The notes: generated from the letters alone by a model not told the origin. DNA of 64,000 bases from Flaccisagitta enflata (GCA_965153355.1 OZ231127.1:29698001-29762000), one strand, 5' to 3'. Numbered from the stretch's first letter, positions 43,641 through 55,915 are shown. Numbers and translations are program-made.

Positions 43641-44639
43641 CCAGAGTTGAAATGAGAGAGAGAGACTGTGCTGCCAGGATGCACAATCATCACCTGGGAC
43701 ATTTCAAAGTTCAAATAACTTCAACTAACTTGATTCCTCGTCTTTGGGAAAAATACGAAAAATATGAAAAATGCCCAAAAATATAAAAAGATTAAAAAAA
43801 TCATGGCTCCAAAACTATCAATTGCACAGAATTCTGCTTGGCGTCATCTGAAAGAGGAGAATTAGCTCTTTCTTAGCTATTAATTTCATGCCTAGTCCCA
43901 TTCTGCCCCCAAAATGCAACAACTTACTCAAACGCCTCATAAAACAAAAGGAAATCCGTTTTTCTCTGCAGGACTCAAAAAGACCTCTCTTCGACTTTTT
44001 TCCAAATAATAGATTCGCGTAGTACCAGCCTAAAATGAAATGGGTTCAGAACAGCAGAAGTTTTTGATCAATTTGGTTCTTACTTGATGAGCAGTCCCTA
44101 AATAGAAAGAGTTAATGAACAGTTCTGGCAGCTCTAACAGACCGGCCACTAACAAAATTCCGCTTATGTAATGGATATATATTGATAGCCTGAAGGCCTT
44201 TTAACTTGTTACTTTTTTCTTACATTGGTTTTAACAAAATTCCACTTATAGCCATAGATCGTTTTTTACTTATTTTCCCTTGAAATCCGTTGAATGTATG
44301 TTTTTAAGTCATCATGAACCACATCTTGACACTTTTGTTCCATCACTTTTTTGCACTATTTTTTTCTATGAAACAATCTATTCTTGACCAAAAATCTGCT
44401 TTGACATGTGCCACGTACAGTTGAGAGTGACTCGGGTTTTCATTCACCACCGATTTTCAGGGATTTTCCCTTGCCACCACCGTTTTTCGGTTTTTTTCAG
44501 TGATTTTTACTCTGTATCTGCTTATGGGGTTGTTCATGATAATGCAGATGCATCATGCTGTATGAACTTTGAGCGCAATTAATCATCAGAACCTAATAAC
44601 TATCAATGTAGAGAAAAAAGAAGTGCTAAATTGAATAGT
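43641..44639. other. Intergenic sequence, nothing recognised
   Basis: AT-rich unique sequence without gene features. Confidence 0.5.
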
Positions 44640-47600
44640 TTTTAGTCGCGTGCACGCGACTCTATACTCCGCTTTGTCGGTCCGTCCCTCTGTCCGTCCG
44701 TCCCTCCGTCCCCTTTTTACTTTTTTCTATATATAGCCAGTTTTTAAGTCATTTTTAGTCATTTTTAGTCATTCTAAGTCATTTTAAGTCATTCTGAGTC
44801 ATTTTGAGTCATTTTGAGTCATTTTGAGTCATTTTTGCACTTGTGTAGTATGTCTTATTTTGAGTCATTCTGAGCCATTTTAAGGCATTTTGAATCATTT
44901 TGAGTCATTCTAAGTCATTCTGAGACATTTAAAATCATTTTGAGTCATTTTGATTCATTCTGAGCCATTTTTGCATTTTTGCACTATGTCTCATTTTTAA
45001 TCATTTTGAATCATTTTAAGTAATTTTGATTCATTGTAAGTCATTTTTGGTAATTCTAAGTCATTTTAAACCATTTTAAGTCATTTTTAGTCTTTTTAGG
45101 TCATTTTGAGTCATTCTGAGCCATTTTAAGTCATTTTAAGTCTTTCGGAGCCATTTTTTTATTCTTGTACTACATTTCATTTTTAGTCAATTTGAGTCAT
45201 TTTAAGCCATTATAAGTCATTTTTTTTAATTTTAGGTCATTCCAAACCATTTTAAAGTCATTTTGAGTCATTTTGAGTCAACTTGAGCCGTTTTTGCATT
45301 TTTGTACTATGCCTCATTTTTAGTCATTTTGAGTCGTTTTAAGTAATTTTGCGTCATTGTAAGTAATTTTTTGTAATTTTAAGTTGTTTTGAACTATCTT
45401 AAGTCATTTTGAGTCATTTTAAGTCATTTTGAGTCATTCTGAGACATTCTGAGCTATTTTAAGTCATTCTGAAGCATTATGCTTCATTTTGAGCCATTTT
45501 TGCATTTGTGTACTATGTCTCATTTTGAGTCATATAGATTCATTTTATGTCATTTTGAGTCCTTGTAAGTCATTTTTTGTAATTTTAGGTCATTTCAAAC
45601 CATTATAAATCATTTTGAGTCATTTTAGGTCATTTTGAGTCATTTTGAGTCATTCTGAGCCATATTTACTTTTTTGTACCACGTCTTATTTCTAGCCATT
45701 TTGATTCATTCTGAGCCATTTTAAGTCATTTTGGATCATTTAGAGTCATTCTGAGTCATTCTGAGCCATTTAAAGTCATTTTGAGTAATTTTGCATTTTT
45801 GTACTACGTCTCATTCTTAGTCATTTTGAGTCTTTTTAAGTAATTTTGAGTCATTGTTAGTAATCTTTAGTAATTTTCAGTCAGTCTAAACTATTTTAAG
45901 TCATTTTGAGTCATTTTAAGTCATTTTGAGTCATTCTTAGCCATTTTAAGTCATTTTGAGTCATTGTGAGCCATTTTTGCATTTTTGTACTACGTCTCAT
46001 ATTAAGTCATTTTAAACCATTTTTAGTCATTCTGAGTCATTTTAAGTTATTCTGAGTCATTCTGAGTCATTTTTGTATTTTATTATTTTTAATCATTTTA
46101 TGTCATTTTGAGTTATTCTGAGTCAGAGGAGGAAGGAGGCTGATAATGTATAAAGAGCTCTTTTAGGGTATGACTTTTTTCTTTGGAACAAATTCACCAC
46201 TTAGTTTTGATTTTTGATCTTTTTATGGTCAGAAAAAGTCGCTATCAAGAAATTCTTCGATCAATTTGTAATCTTTGATTACTAGCGCAACCTGATTTTT
46301 GTGTGTCATAGTGCAGTTGAGAATGAAGTGAAACATAGATGAGTTATCCTTTGCTACGTTTTGTTAAGAACAAAAAAATGTTTCCTCAACCTCTTCTGTA
46401 ACGATTTACATTGCAATCTGTTTTTAATAATTCTTTATATTACTAAAATTAATTTTAGCTATCTTCCTAGGCCGTAAGAATTGATTTGACAGCAGATTCT
46501 TCTTAGTTTGACATGAATTTGTGTAAAACAAGAAAAAAATTAATTCTTACGGCATGTTAGGTACCTTGCCGGCCCCCCCTGATTCTGAGTCATCCTAAGT
46601 CATTCTAAGTCATTCTGAGCCATTTTTAAAGTTTTTGTACTACGCCTCCTGTTTAGTCTTTTTGAATCATTTAAAGTCATTTTGAGTCATTGTAAGTCAT
46701 TTTTGGTAAATTTAACACACATCTCTGGATACCCCCCCAAAGAGAATCGAAAATACCATTTTTTCTGACTGTGCTATTTGTTTTCAGGAACATGTGGGCT
46801 ACTAAAAAAAACAAAAAACAAAAAAATTCTTCTGAAATTTTTTCATTTATTTCACTTTTTAGGTAAAAAAAGGGCATTTTTAGCACTTTTTAGGCATAAA
46901 ATTGTTCATGCAGCTTAGAAAATCCAAAAAAATACTGGAAATGTATGGCAATAGATAGAATATACACGTTTTTACCCTTCATAAACAGTTTTTTTAAATA
47001 TCATACAGATTAGAGCTTAAAAATAGCCTAAAAATGACAAAATATGGCTTTTTTCAGTATTTTTCAGTCTAAATTTGTTTTTACAGCATTTTAACTCCCG
47101 AAAAATCCTAGAAAAGTGTAGTAGTAGTCTGAGCTTAACTACTTTTACCCTGAACAATCAGTAAATTTTGATTTTTTTAGGTTTAGAGTAAAAAAATAAC
47201 TAAAAAATAGCAAAATATTGTTTTTTTAAGCATCTTAAATCGAATAATTATTCATGCACTTTTATAAAGCCAAAAAAATATTGGAAATGTGTGGCAATAG
47301 ATAGAATATACATGTTTTTATCTTTCACAAAAAAAATTTTTAGGTATCTTAAAGATTAAAGTTTAAAAATGGCGTAAAAATGCCAAAATATGGCTTTTTT
47401 CAGCCTTTTTAAATCTTAAATTTTTTAATACAGCATTTCAACATGTATATTTTATCTATTGCCACACATTTCCAGTATTTTTTTGGATTTATAAAAGTGC
47501 ATGAATAATTATTTGCTTTAAGATGCGTAAAAAACAATATTTTGCTATTTTTTAGCTATTTTTATTTCATATCATTCTAATTCATTTTGAGTCATTCTGA

Positions 47601-48725
47601 GGTATTTCTTCTTTATTTTTTATGACATCTCATTTTCAGTCATTTTGAATTTAAGTCATTTTGAGTCATTGTAAGTCATTTTTGGTAATTTTAAGTAATT
47701 CAAAACTATTTAAAGTCATTTTGAGTCATTTTGAGTCATTTTGAGTCATTTTGAGTCATTTTGAGTTGTTTCGAGTCAACTCAAGTCATTATGAGCCATT
47801 TTCTCCATTTTAGTACTAGTTCTCATTTTTAGTCATTTTGAGTCATTTTAAGTTATTCTGAGTCATTCTGAGTCATTCTGAGCCATTTTTTAATTTTTGT
47901 ACTACATTTAAGCCATTGAATGTCATTAAAAGATTATTTCGTTATATTTTGACATTTTGAGCCAGTTTGACTCACTATGTTATATTTTTACTTTTGCATG
48001 AAATGTCATTAAAAGTCATTTTAATCATTTTGAGTCACCTCAAGGCATTTCAAATCATTTTAAATCATTTTGAATTATTTTGAGTCATTTTGAGTCACTA
48101 TGAGCCATTTTTTCATTTTTGCACAACACATTATTTCAAGTCATTCTGAGTAATTTTTTTTTGTTTAAGTCATATTGGGTCACTTAACATCATTTTTACT
48201 CAGTTTGAATCATTTTGAGTCATTTTCTATCTGTGTATTTTTTGTCATTCTAAGTGATTTTAAGTCATTATATGTTATATCTATTAAGTCAGTTTTGATC
48301 ATGTTTAGTCATTTTAAGTCATCTTTAGTCATTTTTAAGCATTTTTAAGGCTTGATTTGAAACTGGTGTGTTTAAAGGCTTGATTTAAAACTGGTGGGAT
48401 TTAAGGCTTAAATTGAAACTGACCAGTGGGTTTCAGGGCTGGAACTGAAACTGGTGGGATTCAAGGCTTGAATTGAAACTGGTGGGTTTAAACTTTCAAG
48501 GCTTGAATTCAAATTGGTGGGTTTCAAGGTTTAAATTAAAACTGGTGGGTTTCAGGGCTGGAACTGAAACTAGTGGGTTTCATGGCTGGAATTGAAACTG
48601 GTGGGATTCACGACTTGAATTGGAATTGGAATTGGAATTGTTTCAAGGTTTGAATTTGAACTGATGGAAATGATAGAAATAATGGCATCAAGCACGCGAC
48701 TTATAGGTGTTGGCCTTGTTTTTTT
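44640..48725 (-). mobile_element. Giant (4.1-kb) HINE/pearl-like element with tandem core
   Basis: The left terminus TTTTTAGTCGCGTGCACGCG, followed by ACTCTATACTCCGCTTTG and (GTCC)n, is a standard hairpin end. The right terminus GCACGCGACTTATAGGTG then TTGGCCTTGTTTTT is a standard 5' end, so the two ends sit 4 kb apart instead of 0.2 kb. The interior is almost wholly tandem: TCATTTTGAG-type 10-bp units (44,745-46,130; 46,585-46,705; 47,565-48,350) and about eight 28-bp GAATTGAAACTGGTGGGTTT-type units (48,340-48,660). An AT-rich block with direct and inverted copies (46,900-47,570) also lies inside. No transposase frame. It could be one element with an expanded core or two ends brought together. 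Confidence 0.6.
46900..47570. repeat. Direct and inverted AT-rich repeat block
   Basis: The unit with GGAAATG, TGTGGCAATAGATAGAATAT and AAAATATGGCTTTTTTCAG occurs at about 46,915-47,080 and 47,240-47,410. Part of it is inverted at 47,443-47,520, so 47,235-47,520 can fold into a hairpin. Confidence 0.75.
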
Positions 48726-48759
48726 TTCAAATTGAGCAACAGACCGGAATGAAGATCAA

Positions 48760-48895
48760 CAAGTGATGCAGGGTCACAAATATTGTTGCGGACGGGTGGG
48801 CATTGGCATCCAACCCAACTCGTGCTGACTGATGGACTGACTGATCAATGGACGGACAAAGCCTCTTTTAGAGTTGCCTGTCCGCAACTTTTAAA
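48760..48895 (+). mobile_element. Short HINE/pearl-like copy, GTTGCGGAC subfamily
   Basis: GGGTCACAAATATTGTTGCG leads into the subterminal GTTGCGGACGGGTGGGCA. A short core and (GGAC)n follow, then GACAAAGCCTCTTTTAG and the hairpin AGTTGCCTGTCCGCAACT. The outer arm GTCCGCAACT is the inverted copy of the 5' motif. Confidence 0.7.
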
Positions 48896-49159
48896 AAAAT
48901 GTACATGTTAAAACTTGTCAATCATTGATTTTTGTCTGAATGTTTACACATGAAAAAGCAAACCTCTAAATCTCTTCTTTGAACAGGCTGGAAGTGGATA
49001 GGTTTTTTAAACTTTTATATTTCTTGAGTTTGCTATATGACCTTTGTTCCTGGTGCTACCAAACAGAGGAAAAGCCCATATCCTGTTCCTATACAGATTT
49101 ACTGTGAGATGGCATTCTTGATGCCATGGTCAAAAGGATGATTAATATCTTTGAATAAA

Positions 49160-49525
49160 AAAGGCCGACACCTATAAGTCGGGTGCGGGACATAAACAAC
49201 TTAGGATGACTCAAATTGACTCAAATTGACTTAAAATGACTTTCACTGACTTAAAAAGACATAAAATGATAAATGACTTATACAACTAAATTGAGCAAAT
49301 TGAATTAAGTGACTTAAAATAACGTAAAATGACTTAAAATGACTTACAATGACTTTGAATGAGTAAGAATGACTTTTAATGTCTTAGAATGACTAAAAAT
49401 GACCTAAAATGACTAAGAATAACTAAAAGTAATAAAAACGATAAAGTTTGACCGACGGACCGACAGACCAACGGACAGACGGACAAAGTGGATTGTAGAG
49501 TCGCTTGCACGCAACGAAAAAGGTG
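49160..49525 (+). mobile_element. HINE/pearl-like element with 10-bp tandem core
   Basis: The 5' end AAAAGGCCGACACCTATAAG TCGGGTGCGG mirrors the right end of the giant element. The core is AAAATGACTT-type 10-bp repeat (49,205-49,440), then (GGACCGAC)n, AAAGTGGATTGTAGAG and the hairpin GTCGCTTGCACGCAACG. It is a small relative of the 44,640-48,725 element in the opposite orientation. Confidence 0.7.
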
Positions 49526-50237
49526 TTTTCTTATCTCAGTCAGTTTGCTACTTTCATTTTAATCTCTCTCTCTCTCTTTCTCTCTCTTTTTCTCTCTTTT
49601 TCTTTCTGGTACTTCTTCTGTCTTTCATTATTGGACTTGATCTCTTTTTCTTAATAGCAGAATTGACAGCAGTGACACGCTCAATGAATACAAATGCAGT
49701 AGTGAGGGAAAACATAACATCTTGAACTACAGATATTGTTGTTATTTCTCAAGCTAGAAAAAAATAGCTGAGTAAAACTGGTATCAGACACTGCTTTCTG
49801 GTCACCATGGTAAGTGTAGAATAAGGGATTTAGATAACATGGAATTTTTTCCTGCAAATTTCAAAGATTAACATGCGCACTTTCTTGAATATGATAACAA
49901 TTTCAGCAATGTGAAGGGCAGTTGGGGAAGGGAGAAAAAAACGGTGAAAAACCGAAAATCCAAATCACTGAATCAGTGAAAATTGGCATTCACTCCACCG
50001 TTTTTTCCGTTGGTGAATCACCGAATCTCAAGCCTAGTGCCACGTGAGCCCATTCATACTATTTTAAAGAAGCAGTCTTCAAATTGCATGCTTCGTACCG
50101 TAAAATGGTCTTAAAGTGGCAAAATTTTCGAGCAAAATCTTGGAAAAGAGTAAGAATTGTTTTAAAGAACTATCTTTACAGCACTATTACCGACACAGCT
50201 TGTAAAATATAGTCAAACTTTTTTTTGAGGGGTGTTC
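49526..50237. other. Intergenic sequence, nothing recognised
   Basis: A short CT-rich run at 49,564-49,612; otherwise unique AT-rich sequence. Confidence 0.5.
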
Positions 50238-50885
50238 ATAACGGGTGGTCAAAAAAAAAGTGACGAAGCTAGAATTTTCACCAATAGATTTTGATTTTTT
50301 TTTGCAAGTTAGTATTTTAAAAATGAAATATAGTATATAAAAAAAATATTTTTTTTTGATTTTTTCAAACAAAGAACTATATAAATATAAAAAAGTAAAA
50401 TGTTTGGATAGATCAGTAATAACATAGATATCACCTAATTTTAAAAAACACATACCTTTATTAGGTCATGTCTGATATAAACACAATTAATTGTAAGTCT
50501 CCAAGCTTTGGTTAAAGAGATTTTAATAGAAAACAAAAGAATGTTTTTAAGAAGTATCTTTTGTTTTGTTGTATACATGTATTTTTAAAATTTTTCTTAA
50601 ATTTTTTTTAAAGTTTAGAGTTATCGTTAACTATAAATAGTGAATCTATAAAAAAATTTTAATTTTTTTATAAAAAATTTTTTTAAAAAATCAAAGCGGT
50701 CCAAAATTAAATTGAGTTAATTGTAAATAGCTCTAAATGTGAAAAAAATATACAAAAATCACAATAATGAAAAAAATTTTCCTGCACCATATCTTTTTAG
50801 CAAAAAAAGAATTTTTTTCATAAATATTTTTTTATAAAAGATATAAGTAAACAAAAAAAAACACTTTTTTTTGACCACCCGTTAT
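50238..50885. mobile_element. Inverted-repeat DNA element, ACGGGTGGTC ends
   Basis: Ends ATAACGGGTGGTCAAAAAAA and TTTTTTTGACCACCCGTTAT are inverted and bordered by TA. The interior is very AT-rich without an intact transposase frame. About 650 bp, non-autonomous. Confidence 0.75.
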
Positions 50886-51554
50886 CTATCTGACACTAAT
50901 ATAAAACTTTTTTACCACTATATTTTTAACATTTTGGATGTCTTTATCAGGTTCCTTTTAAAAAATGTCAGCTGACAATTGAATTTTGAAAAACAAGGAT
51001 ATTTCATTTTGAAAAAAATTCTTTTGGAGTACTTCCAATTAAGATTAAAGTCATGAAATTTGAATGATAGTCAGAGGAAGCTCTTAACCTTAAGCGTTTC
51101 AAATTTTGTAACAATTGGTTGAGGTTGAGTTTTTCTATTCCAAATTGTGAAATTTGAAATTCTTGAAAAAAAAAATTTCATCCCCCTTAACATTGAACAT
51201 AGACAAATGGTCCATTCCAAATTTTAACAGGACGGTCAAATTTGTTCTAGTTTTAAGCTATTAATCTGCTACCTACAGGCCTACCAGTGCCACAACTGAC
51301 TGAAGTTGACAATCTCTAGTGTGATTTTTAAGAATATTACCAATAAACCCTCGCTGGTACGCCCAAACACACTAATTTGTACTCCAAATGATGCCGAAAA
51401 ATGAGATTTTTCATGTAACTTATTTGTAACATGTGGTTTTTCTTGCAAAATTGGACGTGAAAAGTATCAAATACTGGCTAACATGACAATGTATAAGATG
51501 ATTATGTCATTTGCTTCAAGACCGCTGAAAAAAAAAAATCCGAAAAAACGCTTA

Positions 51555-51889
51555 CCGTATTTTCTCCATTTATCGCCCCCCCCTCCAATTAACGCCCCCC
51601 CCCTCTGAGCTCTCCAGAACAGTAATTTGGAAGAAGGCGAAATAGCAAATAATCTTTAAAAGTAGAAAGATTTTGCATATTTCAGCGGGTTTTTTTCAAG
51701 GATTGAATAAAAAACAAGCAAGATACATTTTATCTTATCTTTATCTGATATCCTAAGTAGCATTTTTTGTGAATAACATATAATTAGAGAGTTCTCACAG
51801 ATCAAAAGGGGGCGTTAATTGGAGGGTAGAATGATAATATATTTTTTCAATTTCAAAAGCGCCCGGGGCGCTAATTAGAGAAAATACGG
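51555..51889. mobile_element. 335-bp MITE with CCGTATTTTCTC ends, TA-flanked
   Basis: Ends CCGTATTTTCTC and GAGAAAATACGG are perfect inverted repeats flanked by TA. Subterminal CTCCAATTAACGCCCCC and its inverse GGGGGCGTTAATTGGAG extend the pairing. Confidence 0.82.
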
Positions 51890-52419
51890 TAAGTTCACAA
51901 AAATGACGTAAAATTACGTAGATCGAGATGATGCGAAAAAACGCTATGAAATAGGCAAAAACATTACTAATTTTGAGTAATATATTATTCAACAAGTAAT
52001 CATTTTGCAAAGAATATCACTTTTTAATTTGATTGTGGACGCCAATGGCTTAGCTCAGGTCAATGGCCGTGTGATTTGCAAGTCTTGATCTTTGGATTTT
52101 AAGGCGTCAGTTTTCCCCGATATTTTACAAGGTTTCAACGTTTCGACGCTTTTTATCTGTCCCATCTCCGTCCGGCCAAATGATTCCACATGGCAAATAG
52201 TAATGAGACATTAAAATGTATTATAAACTGTTTGCCGTTCTAAGATATTATTCTGGCAATGTCCAAATCTGTTCTCGGGACTGTTTGTTAAATTCTTTGG
52301 CCTGGTGTATCAAGAGAATAAAGAAGCATCCTAATTTACAAGGTTTCAACGTTTCGACGCTCGGGCGCAAACTTTCCGATTTTGACATGTAACCACTCAA
52401 ACCGCCATAGAATCTTTAT
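51890..52419. other. Intergenic sequence, nothing recognised
   Basis: Unique sequence. TTTACAAGGTTTCAACGTTTCGACGC occurs twice in shifted contexts (about 52,126 and 52,336), a short direct repeat. Confidence 0.55.
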
Positions 52420-52715
52420 TTATTGGCCGATTTGGATAAAATTTGAAACAGATACTCCTGAGAGTGTCCTCTATTGCCGGAAGACAATTTGAAAATATCG
52501 ACTCATATCAACCAGCCAACCAACCAACCAGCCTACCAGCCAAAAATGTAAAATGGAATAACTTTGGTATTCTTCATCGGATTGAGATGAAATTTGATAC
52601 ACAAACTCGGGAGGATAAAGCATGTTAGGACAAGTTGTCTCGTCAGTATCTCTCCATTCTAACTGGCCCATCCGACCCAACCAGCCTCCCAGCCAGCTAG
52701 CTGAGACAGAAAAAA
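52420..52715 (-). repeat. Family-C repeat, inverted relative of 38,075-38,290
   Basis: CCAACCAACCAGCCTACCAG (near 52,515) and CCGACCCAACCAGCCTCCCA (near 52,675) are about 160 bp apart, with ATCGGATTGAGATGAAATTT between them. On the minus strand this matches the layout of the 38-kb copy. Confidence 0.6.
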
Positions 52716-52881
52716 ATTGAATTTTTTCGATAATTTTATTCAATTAAGTTTAAATTTGTCAAAAAGGCATGCAAGCATAAGGTTAAATTTTAAAAAAACG
52801 TTTGATGGGAATTTTCCCAATGTAGTCAGCCCAAGCACCCCATTTGGCCAAATTGAACTCTCAGCCAACCAGCGAAAAATG

Positions 52882-53043
52882 AAAAGGCCGGATACACGGC
52901 CAAAACCAGTTGTGGACGGGTGGGCAGGGACGGAAATGCGCGTTTACGCACTTTCAAACTCGATCATTACCAACAGACCAATGGACGGACGGAGGGATGG
53001 ACGGTCAAAGCCTCTTATGGAGTCACTAGCCCGCGACTGTTTA
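52882..53043 (+). mobile_element. HINE/pearl-like element, 162-bp copy
   Basis: 5' end AAAAGGCCGGATACACGGCC with AGTTGTGGACGGGTGGGCAG, core, (GGAC)n, GTCAAAGCCTCTTATGGAG and the 3' arm AGCCCGCGACT. It shares its core (ACTCGATCATTAC) with the inverted copy at 56,115-56,268. Confidence 0.7.
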
Positions 53044-53321
53044 ATTTTTAGATCATACGATAGGGGCCCACTGACTAGCTGACAATGCCTCAGATTATGC
53101 AGAATCCAAAAGAATATCCATAAGAAAATGAAAAGAAAAGTTGTTCAGTAAAATGGACTTGAACAAGAGAACATAATAAGTGACCATATACACAATTTGT
53201 AGCCGTTGCTTCGACCACTGCAAAAGTTACAAAGTTGAAATGAATGAGTATGGGGCAATCATGGGGAGTTCCCAGATGGGATACGCTATTTTTTTTTTTC
53301 GAGAGAAAGCGCGGCAGTGAT

Positions 53322-54634
53322 CAACAAGGCCGGATACACGGCAATCCAGTCGCGGACGGTTGGGCAGGAGCCGTAATGCAAAAACCACTCGGAATTCAAA
53401 AATGTTACGGACGGACGGACCGACCTACCTGACTGACCGACTGACACCGCAAGGTGTAGTGTTTAGGTGCTTCACATAGCAAAAGTTCGGAGTATACCTT
53501 CACTAGACCCATTTTTTCCCGAGACTTTTGTAGCTAGAAAACATATGACAGTGCCATATTGTTGCAAAATTTATCTGCTATCATGTTGTAAAAAGAAAAA
53601 AACAATTTCAAAATTCTTGGCTCGGGTTTCAAACGGTGAAATTTGCTAAAAGTATAGGAAATTGAAAATTTCAAAATGAAAATTTTTGAAATCTGATTGC
53701 AGATTCAGATTCTTCATGAAAAAGTATAAATGAAAAGTGCTCTTCTTTTTTTGATATTTTTACTAGAAGCCTGTCAAATATTAAAAAAACTAATGAAAAA
53801 AGCATAATTGTTCTTTTGTTTGTTTTTTTTCAACAAAAATCGGATTTTTTGTCATGTTCCCATAAGAATTTTAAAAAACAAATTATATTTTGTGTCCATA
53901 CTTTTTCATGGAAAATAAGAATCTGTAATCAGATTTAAAAAATTTTCATTTTGAAATTTTCAATTTCCTATACTTTAGGCAAATTTCACCGTTCGAAACC
54001 CGAGCCAAGAATTTTGAAAATTGTTTTTTTCTTTTTACATTATGATAGCAGATAGACTTTGCAACAATATGGCACTGTTATATGTTTTCTAACTACAAAA
54101 GTCTCGGGAAAAAATGGGTCTAACCTTCACCCTATTTAGGTAATAAGGAGGAGCAAAAATTATAAAGATGACTATTTTTCTTTTTTCAAAATTCCTTCAT
54201 CTTCCGTTTTTGTTTTGGATTTATAGTTTCTACAGAAATCTTAGAAATCAGCGAAATCCTGTGTGGTTTTGTTATTGAAAGGATGATTATTTGTTTTAGA
54301 AAATCATGGTATTCATGAGAATAAACTAAAATATCAGAACATAAATTATAAGAGAGTTTACTTAAAAAGCAGATCAACAACTTTATAAAGGGAAAAAATT
54401 AGTAATAGCTAATTCAAAGATTATCAGCCTATTGATTTATCCTACTACATTATGCAAATTAGGTTCTTAAAATGAAATTATTAAAAAACAGAAGCTGAAT
54501 GATTTTTGATAAAAGAAAAATGGTAAAGATCCTAAAATTAGCCACTCCATATTAGGTAAAGAGGGTGAAAAGAAATAACCAACTTTTGCCATGTGAAGCA
54601 CCGAAGTGTAGAGTCGCGTGTCCGCGACTAAAAA
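53322..54634 (+). mobile_element. HINE/pearl-like element split by a nested insertion
   Basis: 5' end AAGGCCGGATACACGGC with subterminal AGTCGCGGACGGTTGGGCAG, then (GGAC)n and CACCGCAAGGTGTAG. The 3' hairpin AGTCGCGTGTCCGCGACT follows only after a 1.15-kb insert. The outer arm GTCCGCGACT is the exact inverse of the 5' motif, which shows that the two halves belong together. Confidence 0.75.
53460..54605. mobile_element. Inverted-repeat element nested in the HINE copy
   Basis: Bordered by GTGTAG on both sides (53,454-53,459 and 54,606-54,611). The ends GGTGCTTCACATAGCAAAAG and CTTTTGCCATGTGAAGCACC are inverted. A second, longer inverted pair (about 53,500-53,730 with 53,900-54,130) makes a large hairpin. 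No coding capacity. Confidence 0.7.
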
Positions 54635-54679
54635 CTCTCATAGAGAATAACGCTTGAACAGATATGGAGTGTTCTTCTT

Positions 54680-55143
54680 TCTATATATACGGATCAATGA
54701 TTTATTGTGTTGAGGCGCCAAAAGTTTTAGCAGCCCCCCCTACAGCCTAAACGGCTTCACCAATTTTCACTCATGGGGCATCTCTGGATATCTTGAAAGA
54801 ATTAATATGGCGCCACCGAGGCGATTTTCCAATTTCAACCATTAACCCCTCAAATGACCACCCCTTGCCCACCCTGGAGCCACCCCCGAGGCCCAAAAAA
54901 TTGGAAAAATTTTTTTTCCCAAAATTCGAGTTTTTCCCAACGGGATCGTGTCCACTGATGTCTTAAGCGATACTTAATAACATTTTCAGCTCTTTTTTTC
55001 ATGAGTTTCGCCATGTTGATTTTCCCAAGGTATCCAGAGAAGCCCTAAGAGTGAAAATTGGTTGAGCCGTTTGGGCTGTAGGGGGGGGGCTGCTAAAACT
55101 TTTGGCGCCTCCACACGCTAAAAAATTTATCCATCTGTATAGA
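54680..55143. mobile_element. Hairpin element with GGCGCC-AAAAGTTTTAGC arms
   Basis: AGGCGCCAAAAGTTTTAGCA plus GCCCCCCCTACAGCC (from 54,712) pairs with GGCTGTAGGGGG and GGCTGCTAAAACTTTTGGCG (to about 55,112). Weaker pairing continues outward. Confidence 0.7.
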
Positions 55144-55249
55144 CTGAAGCCCTACAGGGCCGAGAATGGGATTAGCGGCGCAATTTTCCACACGCGCATT
55201 CCTCATTTTGATGATCAAAACCATGGTATCAATATTGCAAGGGATCATT

Positions 55250-55825
55250 GACACCCTCAACTTTGGAAGCTTACTGCTTCTAAACGAATAAAGATAGAAA
55301 ATCGCGCTTGGCGCCATTTTAAAGAACCCAAAAATCCTTTCTTAACTTCATGAATTTCATCTAAATTGGTTGAAAAACAACGAAGTAACAAGCTTGCAAA
55401 CTTGGATGAAGTTTGAGTGAACTCTTATAATTACATCAATTTCACCCTTAACTTTGGAAGCTTACTGCTTCTTAACGAATAAAGATAAAAGATCGTGCTT
55501 GGCGCCATTTTGAAAAGCACAAAAAATCCTTTCTTTTCATCATGAATTTCATCTAAATCGAGTAAAAAACAACTAAGTAATAACAAGTTTGCAAACATGG
55601 GTGAAGTAAGAGTAAGAGTAAATTCTTATAATTACTTCAATTTCACCCCTAACTATGAAAGAATGTCATTTCTAAACCAGAAAAGATAAAAGATCGCGCT
55701 TAGCGGCATTTTAAAGAGCTCGTAAAATCTTTCTTTATCTCATGAATTTCATCTCAATTAGGTGAATAACAATCAAATCATAAGCTTTTAAACCTTGGTC
55801 AAGTTTGATAAAATTCAAATGAAGG
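55250..55825 (+). repeat. Three tandem copies of an about 195-bp repeat
   Basis: Units begin near 55,252, 55,444 and 55,646 with CACCC(T/C)(C/T)AACT. Each contains AATAAAGATA or AAAAGATA, CGCGCTTGGCGCCATTTT-like and CATGAATTTCATCT blocks. Divergence increases toward the third unit. Confidence 0.85.
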
Positions 55826-55829
55826 CTGT

Positions 55830-55915
55830 ATACCCTCCCCCAGTCGTGGAGGGATGGGCAGGGGCACTAAAGCAATTCAGGTATGGACCAACAGACCAAT
55901 GGACCAACGGACTGA
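55830..55915 (+). mobile_element. Partial HINE/pearl-like copy
   Basis: CAGTCGTGGAGGGATGGGCA and a degraded GACCAACAGACCAATGGACC tract; hairpin end absent. Confidence 0.45.
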
